A stretch of 10,965 bases of DNA, taken from positions 1-10,965 of the forward strand of contig JBELIG010000104.1 of assembly GCA_042091035.1 (NCBI GenBank), read 5' to 3'. The stretch is from AM-2324 sp042091035 (lineage in GTDB: Bacteria; Bacteroidota; Bacteroidia; Chitinophagales; Saprospiraceae). Made by a program: the position numbers and the translations under genes. Shown piece by piece: positions 5,918 through 10,965 of this stretch (positions are counted from its first letter, which is position 1; each line of letters starts with the position of its first letter). The notes beneath the pieces are model-generated. The model was not told where the DNA came from. It made no database searches and saw only the letters and a program-made list of their open reading frames with translations.

Positions 5918-8746
5918 TTATTGTTTGATGAAACTTGCTTTTAGGCTTTTGTTGCCTTGCTCAAGTTCAAGTATATATATACCACTTGACAAATGTCCAA
6001 TATCTAATATTCCTTTTCTGAGTTTTAAAACTTGTTTCCTTCCATACATATCATAGATCTCAATATGATCCATGCTGTTCAAATCTAAATCTTGAACCAT
6101 CAGCTTATCTTTCGTTGGATTTGGAAAGATTATTATTGAGGAAAGGCTTGAAAGGTTTTCTGTATTGGTATCAGGATTGTATACTCCATTTGCTTCTACA
6201 AGTTCTGAGTAACAAGATTCCTTTTCAACTGTTACATTCCAATTATAGAAATAGTAATAGTATGGAGTTCCAAAATTAGAAGCGATCAGCTCACCCACAT
6301 CTCCTATGTAGTAAGGATAATTTACATCTTGATTATTTCTAGCAAAAAATGGACTATTATCACCATAGAGTTCATTATTTAGATCCTGGTCTGTTGTAAT
6401 GCTTAGGTTTTCGCCAGGTTGGATCTCAAATGAAAGGTCTAGTGAAGTCCAGCCTTCTACTTCAATAGTAATAGATTTGGAATGTAATACTGTTCCATTC
6501 TCATCCAAGATTTGAATAATTCTTTCTCCAAGTATTTCTGCATATACATCTACAGAGTTTATTATAAACGTCTCATAGCAATTAAATATAATGGCCCCAT
6601 TATATACCCCTCCACTAAAAATATTAGATCCTAATTGCTCTGTTTCTCCAGTAGCTATTTCTTGATCATTGGAAATAAAGCTTTGTGCGTAATAAGTAAC
6701 ATTTTCACTTAGAACAGGAGTTTCAAAACTTTGTCCAAATGCTACAGGCTCATCAATAGGAGGATTGTTTTCATACCAATACGTGTTTTCTTCACTAGAT
6801 TCAAATAAATACGTGTTAGGGCTTATTATCGTATCAGGTTCAACTAAAGGAGCACTGACTTCTATAAATGAAACTTCAATTTCGTTTGAATTGTAGATCT
6901 CCTCACAAGTATTAATAGCAGATACATAATAAATCCCATTATCTGACACCATGATTTCTGGCTCTGTAGACCCATTAGACCATTCATAGTTTTCTTCATC
7001 ACCCTCAAGTACAATATTTACTATCGAACCTTCGCAAGCTTCTGTATCATCCATAGTGCTAATTACTGGATTTAATACTTCTGAACCTTCAATTATAACA
7101 GAAGCAGATATTCCAATACAACCTTGATCATCTTCTACTTGTAAAAAGTACATGCCTGGCTCATCAACAGTTATATTTTGAGTTTCAGAATCATTATTCC
7201 ATAAATATGCTTGGTATCCACTAGGACCTTCTAAATCTATTGTTTCTCCATCACAGATTGTTAATTCATCTGTGGAAGCTGTTATAGTTATTGTCTCAAT
7301 CTCACAATCCTGTTCAATAAGATTTAGGGTTTGATTGACATCTACATCTAGAAGTGTTGTTTGAATTCCAGAAGGCCATTTAACTACTAAAGAGTCTACA
7401 CTAGAAGAACTTCCTACACCAAATATTTGCTGCATGTCATTCATGATACCATAGGATTCTCCAGCACGCACTTCACGCAATTGAATGCCCCAATCTCCAT
7501 GTATTTCAATCAAGGCACCAATTGCATTTCTATTACTTATTACTCCAGTTAGGTTGAGTGCAAGATAATTGTTTGAATTACCTTGATTGAGCCATACAAC
7601 ATCATCAATATCTGACGGTGAGGTATAGATGTTTGCATAGCCTCCCATTACATCGATAAATCCATCAGAATTTAGGTCTCCGGTCGCAAAAGATTCCATA
7701 TCATTGGAGTCGAAAGTCTCGATATAGGTGAATGTTTTGTCACCATTATTTTTCCAAATGGAGTGCATTGATCCTGCTACAATGATATCTAAGAATCCAT
7801 CGTTGTCAAAATCTTCCCAAATGCCCTGGATTGGAAGTCCTTGAATATCTAGTAAGGTAGATTCTGTTATATCTGTAAAGTGGCCTGTGCCGTCATTCTC
7901 TAGGATTTGACTGTCTACATCGTGGTTGGTGATGAAGCAATCTAAATCTCCGTCATTGTCCATATCGCCAAAGTCTGCGGTCCAAGATTGAGCACCTATC
8001 TTCAGACCATATTCTTCAGCCATTTCCGTATAGTTATTGGACCCGTCATTAACATAAAGCGCATTGATCCTTCTTGGATCAGTAGCATCGGATACACCTT
8101 GTCGGCATTTAGCTATATATAGGTCAATATCTCCATCATTATCAAAGTCAGTCCATACGGAGCCATAGTTGCCACTATTATCACTAGCAGGTGTAGTTGT
8201 TAAGTCTATAATTTCAGACTCTTCGAAAGTACCATCTCCATTATTTAGGTAGATCTTACTTTTTGCATCATCGTGGCAGGAGAATACATCTACAAAGCCG
8301 TCATTATCGATATCAGCAAAATTACTTGCTTGAGTGAATATATCATCACCAGGCATAGTAATGATGTCAAAGCTATTTCCTTGATCGTCAGCTACAGCAA
8401 TCTTTAATCCATCGTAATAGCCTCCGGAAAAAACATCTGGAAACCCATTATTGTCTATATCTGCAGCGCAGAGTGCCCATTGACTTGAGCTAGACATACT
8501 TTGGTATTCTACCGTATTAAATTCGGCTCCTGCTACTTGATAACTTATAAAAAGATTTCTTCCTTGGTCCAGATGAATAATATCAGATAATCCATCGTTA
8601 TTCATATCGGATATACCTAAACCAACACCAGAGTGAAAAGTATGATTTGGGATAAGGTAATTACTATTGTTAAATGATATTTGTGAATAACTTGTAGCCT
8701 GAAGCAGGCAACACACAATAATTGAAGAAAATATTTTAACGTTCAT
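5918..8746 (-). CDS. FG-GAP/VCBS repeat surface protein with ASPIC/UnbV, Ig-like and T9SS domains
   Basis: This is a 942-residue secreted protein with a signal peptide at about residues 1-21. Seven FG-GAP/VCBS blades each carry an Asp-rich calcium-binding loop: near 47 (DMNNDG), 96 (DIDNNG), 145 (DIDNDG), 201 (DFDNDG), 261 (DMDNDG), 312 (DFDNDG) and 357 (DLNSDG). They predict a seven-bladed beta-propeller. An ASPIC/UnbV domain follows (about 405-477; NRNAIGALIEI, VRAGESYG, VDSLVVKWPSG). Next are two Ig-like segments (about 484-553 and 557-627, with paired Cys) and a CHU_C-associated Ig-like domain (633-690; TYWYENN, TYYAQSF). A beta-rich segment of about 700-846 ending YYYYFYNWNV is unassigned. 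A T9SS type A sorting domain runs from FPNPTKDKL (874) to the end. It is likely anchored at or released from the cell surface, for adhesion or polymer binding; the ligand is unknown. It is transcribed alone, bounded by a terminator on each side. Confidence 0.88.
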   Translation of the reverse strand: MNVKIFSSIIVCCLLQATSYSQISFNNSNYLIPNHTFHSGVGLGISDMNNDGLSDIIHLDQGRNLFISYQVAGAEFNTVEYQSMSSSSQWALCAADIDNNGFPDVFSGGYYDGLKIAVADDQGNSFDIITMPGDDIFTQASNFADIDNDGFVDVFSCHDDAKSKIYLNNGDGTFEESEIIDLTTTPASDNSGNYGSVWTDFDNDGDIDLYIAKCRQGVSDATDPRRINALYVNDGSNNYTEMAEEYGLKIGAQSWTADFGDMDNDGDLDCFITNHDVDSQILENDGTGHFTDITESTLLDIQGLPIQGIWEDFDNDGFLDIIVAGSMHSIWKNNGDKTFTYIETFDSNDMESFATGDLNSDGFIDVMGGYANIYTSPSDIDDVVWLNQGNSNNYLALNLTGVISNRNAIGALIEIHGDWGIQLREVRAGESYGIMNDMQQIFGVGSSSSVDSLVVKWPSGIQTTLLDVDVNQTLNLIEQDCEIETITITASTDELTICDGETIDLEGPSGYQAYLWNNDSETQNITVDEPGMYFLQVEDDQGCIGISASVIIEGSEVLNPVISTMDDTEACEGSIVNIVLEGDEENYEWSNGSTEPEIMVSDNGIYYVSAINTCEEIYNSNEIEVSFIEVSAPLVEPDTIISPNTYLFESSEENTYWYENNPPIDEPVAFGQSFETPVLSENVTYYAQSFISNDQEIATGETEQLGSNIFSGGVYNGAIIFNCYETFIINSVDVYAEILGERIIQILDENGTVLHSKSITIEVEGWTSLDLSFEIQPGENLSITTDQDLNNELYGDNSPFFARNNQDVNYPYYIGDVGELIASNFGTPYYYYFYNWNVTVEKESCYSELVEANGVYNPDTNTENLSSLSSIIIFPNPTKDKLMVQDLDLNSMDHIEIYDMYGRKQVLKLRKGILDIGHLSSGIYILELEQGNKSLKASFIKQ

Positions 8747-8810
8747 ACCGAGTTTCTTTGTTGTATGTGTAACAAATGAATAAATATCTAGTTTACCATA
8801 ATATACTCCA

Positions 8811-8846
8811 AAAAAAAACTCGGATTGTAAAATCCGAGTTTTTTTT
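8811..8846. terminator. Intrinsic terminator of the ferredoxin gene
   Basis: A perfect 16 bp stem joins aaaaaaaactcggatt (8811-8826) and aatccgagtttttttt (8831-8846) around the loop gtaa. On the minus strand it reads A-run, CTCGGATT hairpin, then nine Ts, starting inside the ferredoxin stop codon. It separates that transcript from the downstream FG-GAP gene, which must then start from its own promoter within 8747-8810. The symmetry would allow it to work on either strand. Confidence 0.92.
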
Positions 8847-9195
8847 ATTCTCTGTGTAATGAAGATTTTCTTCCTAAAAGTATTTCTTCGGATTCACTTC
8901 TGTCAGGATCGGGGACACAACAATCTACTGGACATACCGCAGCACATTGAGGTTCTTCATGAAAACCAACACATTCTGTGCACTTTTCGGGAACTATATA
9001 ATAGTAATCGTCTTCAACAGGATCTTGTTTTTCATCTGCAGAAACAGATAGACCTGATTCTAATGTAAATTTATCACTCACACTTGTACCATCACTAGCT
9101 GCCCATTCAATACCGCCTTCATAAATAGCCGTATTTGGACATTCTGGTTCACATGCTCCACAATTTATACACTCATCAGTAATAATGATTGCCAT
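8845..9195 (-). CDS. 2[4Fe-4S] dicluster ferredoxin, Alvin-like
   Basis: A 116-residue soluble electron carrier. The first cluster motif is CINCGACEPECP (C9, C12, C15, C19). The second is C72-X2-C75-X8-C84-X3-C88-Pro. The eight-residue spacing and a C-terminal extension are those of the Allochromatium vinosum (Alvin) type of 8Fe-8S ferredoxin, which has two very low-potential clusters. By family logic cluster I uses C9, C12, C15 and C88, and cluster II uses C72, C75, C84 and C19. About 50 residues separate the motifs, longer than in clostridial ferredoxins, with an acidic insert at roughly 30-66. Two further Cys (92, 93) follow the second motif. The redox partner is not shown by context; neighbours look unrelated. 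It has its own promoter (9221-9252) and a terminator overlapping its stop, so it is a single-gene transcript. The ATG is preceded by an AT-rich leader without Shine-Dalgarno. Confidence 0.93.
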   Translation of the reverse strand: MAIIITDECINCGACEPECPNTAIYEGGIEWAASDGTSVSDKFTLESGLSVSADEKQDPVEDDYYYIVPEKCTECVGFHEEPQCAAVCPVDCCVPDPDRSESEEILLGRKSSLHRE

Positions 9196-9220
9196 AATTT
9201 AAATTTTCGGTTTAGTTTTG
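9189..9220 (+). promoter_or_regulatory. Possible Bacteroidota-type promoter for the membrane protein gene
   Basis: The -7 element tagttttg (9213-9220) fits TAnnTTTG exactly. Upstream, attg (core TTG 9189-9191) lies 21 bases away and only partly fits the -33 element TTTG; it falls inside the first codons of the ferredoxin gene. Transcription would start near 9227, giving a leader of about 50 bases to the ATG at 9280. Weaker than the opposing promoter. Confidence 0.35.
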
Positions 9221-9252
9221 CAAAAGTATAATCAATAAGGGTTATTCGCAAA
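9221..9252 (-). promoter_or_regulatory. Bacteroidota-type promoter for the ferredoxin gene
   Basis: Read on the minus strand, TTTG (9252-9249), a 20-base spacer and TACTTTTG (9228-9221) match the Bacteroidota housekeeping sigma consensus TTTG-N19..21-TAnnTTTG in every defined position. The predicted start is near 9214, about 20 bases before the ferredoxin ATG. Its -7 element abuts the -7 element of a possible promoter on the other strand. Confidence 0.7.
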
Positions 9253-9279
9253 ACTTTATTGTCAAACAATACATATAAA

Positions 9280-10749
9280 ATGAAGTTTCAATCATTACCA
9301 AGTATTTTTGTTTATGTTTTAGTCTTTATTTCAATTAATGCTTTATTCGTTTTAAACGAGCAAAGCGGGTTTTTGATGGACGCTGAATTTAAATTAATCC
9401 TAAGTGAACAATTTGGCGAAAATTCTTTGCTCGTCGAAGTTGCGCAATATTTATACAATCTTGTGGGGGCTCAATCTTTCCTATGGCGCCTATTTCCAAT
9501 GGCCGGGATAGTAATCTCATTGTTATTTTCTTACCGACTGGGAAAAAACTTATTTGGTAAAGATAGCCTACAATGGGCAATGATTATTGTTACCTGCAGT
9601 ATTTTTATGCTTTTTTATGGTCGTTTCTTTTCATTAGACAATTTCTACTTTGCTTTACAACTTCCCTTAGTTCTACTTTTGATAGGATTTATAAAAACTA
9701 AAAACTCAAAAAAATTAGTATTTATAATTCCCTTAGTTCTTCTTTGTTTAACAATGGATTGGTATAAGACCATAAGCTTTTTGTTCTTGTTTGGACTAGG
9801 GACTTATGCCTTCTTATTTCAAGTTCGAAAAGGAATCAAAGTTTTATATTTTACTTTTGCTACGCTTTTGTTAGTATTGAATTACACATTAATTGGAGCT
9901 AGTTCTTATAACAATCTATTTTTGTTTCAAGCAGGTTCCTTGGCTGTCCATAGCTATATAGGAATAGCACTTTTAGGTTTTCTTCCCTTTATAGGCTTCG
10001 CTGTGGCAGGCATAATATCACTACCAGTTCAGATTAAGAGAAAAGATGAGTTCAGCATCTGGATGTTTCTTATTTTGATACCAGCCATTCTATCCTATTC
10101 TATTCTACCTATTTTTGTTTTAGGTTTATTGATCGGAAAGCACTCATTAGCTTTTGCTAGCGAACGTTATAAGTATAAGGGCTTGGTTAAAACAGTTTTC
10201 TTGGTCCACCTTACCCTCATTTTAGTTTCAGGAATCATAGCTTTGATATGGGCCTTCTTGGAATATAGGGGTGCTGGGTTCCGAGCTGGCTTGGGCCTCT
10301 GTTCTATATATTGGATTTTGGGTTTTGCTACAGTTGTTGGTCTTTATGGAGGCAATATGAAATATTATTTACGTGCTCCCTTATTGGCAGGTCCTCTGTT
10401 TGTATTGTTTTTTTGGGTCTTGGTTTTTCAGTTAAATCCTAATATTCTCGGTCCTTATAATATGGATTTGATTGGAGAAGGTGACGAACAGGTTTCTCTT
10501 TATATTTCTGATCTTCCCTTAAAAAAGAATCTACAATATCTAATTACAAAGGGAAAGTTGTCTAAGGCAGAAATATACAATGGAAATGTAAATGATTCTA
10601 CAATGAATCTACCTGCGCTTTTGGATGAGCCTACTTTTAATAAGATTGAACCACAATTGGATGCTCGATTTACAGTCGAGCAAAAAACCTACTTTTCAGG
10701 CATTCAGCTGAGGCATATGTTCTTGATTAGGGAAAATATAGATCTATAA
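9280..10749 (+). CDS. Polytopic membrane protein, GT-C/ArnT-like glycosyltransferase candidate
   Basis: A 489-residue protein starting at the ATG at 9280; an in-frame TTG at 9259 would add seven residues and is less likely. It has about 11-12 hydrophobic segments (for example 8-25, 72-84, 98-114, 119-137, 146-158, 163-181, 187-205, 226-248, 259-284, 305-328, 339-357, 367-384) and a soluble tail of about 105 residues (385-489). After the first membrane segment is an acidic MDAE (33-36), where lipid-linked sugar transferases of the GT39/ArnT group carry their catalytic Asp/Glu. SLDNFYFALQLPLVLLL (118-134) resembles the family's 'D-x-x-x-F' segment. The likeness is weak, so a glycosyltransferase role using polyprenyl-phosphate sugars is an inference, with the acceptor unknown. 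It is divergent from the ferredoxin gene and convergent with the helicase gene, overlapping its end by 6 bases. No Shine-Dalgarno is visible. Confidence 0.6.
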   Translation: MKFQSLPSIFVYVLVFISINALFVLNEQSGFLMDAEFKLILSEQFGENSLLVEVAQYLYNLVGAQSFLWRLFPMAGIVISLLFSYRLGKNLFGKDSLQWAMIIVTCSIFMLFYGRFFSLDNFYFALQLPLVLLLIGFIKTKNSKKLVFIIPLVLLCLTMDWYKTISFLFLFGLGTYAFLFQVRKGIKVLYFTFATLLLVLNYTLIGASSYNNLFLFQAGSLAVHSYIGIALLGFLPFIGFAVAGIISLPVQIKRKDEFSIWMFLILIPAILSYSILPIFVLGLLIGKHSLAFASERYKYKGLVKTVFLVHLTLILVSGIIALIWAFLEYRGAGFRAGLGLCSIYWILGFATVVGLYGGNMKYYLRAPLLAGPLFVLFFWVLVFQLNPNILGPYNMDLIGEGDEQVSLYISDLPLKKNLQYLITKGKLSKAEIYNGNVNDSTMNLPALLDEPTFNKIEPQLDARFTVEQKTYFSGIQLRHMFLIRENIDL

Positions 10750-10965
10750 GAATTTTTGATTGTAGAAATCAATAATTCGTTCATCAACTTGGATATCACT
10801 TTCGCGAATTTTTTTCTTTAAGACGATACCTTCTAAGGTTCTACATCGACTTAGTGCTACATAGGTTTGTCCGTGTGCGAAGGCCCCCTTGTCAAGGTCT
10901 ATGACTACCTTGTCAAAGGTTTTTCCTTGTGATTTATGAATAGTAATTGCCCAAGCTAATCGGAG
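10744..10965 (-). CDS. PIF1/RecD-like superfamily 1 DNA helicase, C-terminal fragment
   Basis: The minus frame is open from the window edge to a TAG at 10746-10744, giving the last 73 residues of a longer protein. It contains the UvrD_C_2 pattern: AWAITIHKSQGKTFDKV (helicase motif V region, with the His-Lys-Ser-Gln-Gly core) and GQTYVALSRCRTLEGI (motif VI, Ser-Arg finger). This combination is typical of PIF1-like and RecD/Dda-like 5'-3' helicases common in Bacteroidota. The Walker A and B motifs lie outside the window. The fragment ends with a short Lys-rich tail (LKKKIRES). Its stop codon lies just ahead of the stop of the convergent membrane protein gene, so the two 3' ends overlap by 6 bases and no terminator is visible between them. 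Confidence 0.87.
   Translation of the reverse strand, partial: LRLAWAITIHKSQGKTFDKVVIDLDKGAFAHGQTYVALSRCRTLEGIVLKKKIRESDIQVDERIIDFYNQKFL

Noticed and set aside
8747..8810. TTCATTTG on the minus strand as a -7 element for the FG-GAP gene
   Set aside because: It has one mismatch in the defined positions and no TTG about 20 bases upstream, so the real promoter could not be fixed.
10885..10921. Repeated ccttgtcaa strings in the helicase fragment
   Set aside because: They encode FDKV and LDKG in conserved helicase sequence and are best explained by codon coincidence.

Overview
The window looks like the chromosome of a Bacteroidota bacterium. The DNA is AT-rich. Two large secreted proteins end in type IX secretion (T9SS type A) sorting domains. 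Start codons have A-rich leaders rather than Shine-Dalgarno sequences, and one clear Bacteroidota-type promoter (TTTG, 20 nt, TAnnTTTG) precedes a ferredoxin gene. A run of exactly 10 Ns inside a gene points to a scaffolded draft or metagenome assembly. I cannot place it below phylum. No RNA gene, insertion sequence, CRISPR array or gene-free stretch over 300 bases is visible.

Left part (1-2406, + strand). The window opens inside a large SMC-like ATPase of the JetC/MksB type (Wadjet-like condensin). Its conserved middle and the ABC signature plus Walker B end are visible. It is followed after 36 bases by a small PmtA-like SAM-dependent methyltransferase. No jetD nuclease subunit lies directly downstream.

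Middle (2383-8746). A small secreted carbohydrate-binding-like protein on the minus strand overlaps the methyltransferase tail to tail. Divergent from it is a two-gene + strand unit: a predicted outer-membrane beta-barrel protein, broken by the N gap, and a five-haem cytochrome c with a T9SS tail. A strong bidirectional hairpin terminator separates this unit from a convergent 942-residue minus-strand surface protein. That protein carries FG-GAP/VCBS repeats, an ASPIC/UnbV domain, Ig-like domains and a T9SS tail.

Right part (8811-10965). A second hairpin terminator ends a minus-strand 2[4Fe-4S] ferredoxin gene. Its promoter is packed back to back against a possible promoter for the divergent + strand gene, a polytopic membrane protein resembling GT-C glycosyltransferases. 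The window ends with the C-terminus of a PIF1/RecD-like helicase on the minus strand, overlapping the membrane protein gene by 6 bases.

The genes do not form one pathway. The nearest thing to a system in view is the condensin-methyltransferase pair, which may be the end of a defence operon lying to the left. The barrel-plus-cytochrome pair is a second candidate unit, possibly for cell-surface electron transfer.
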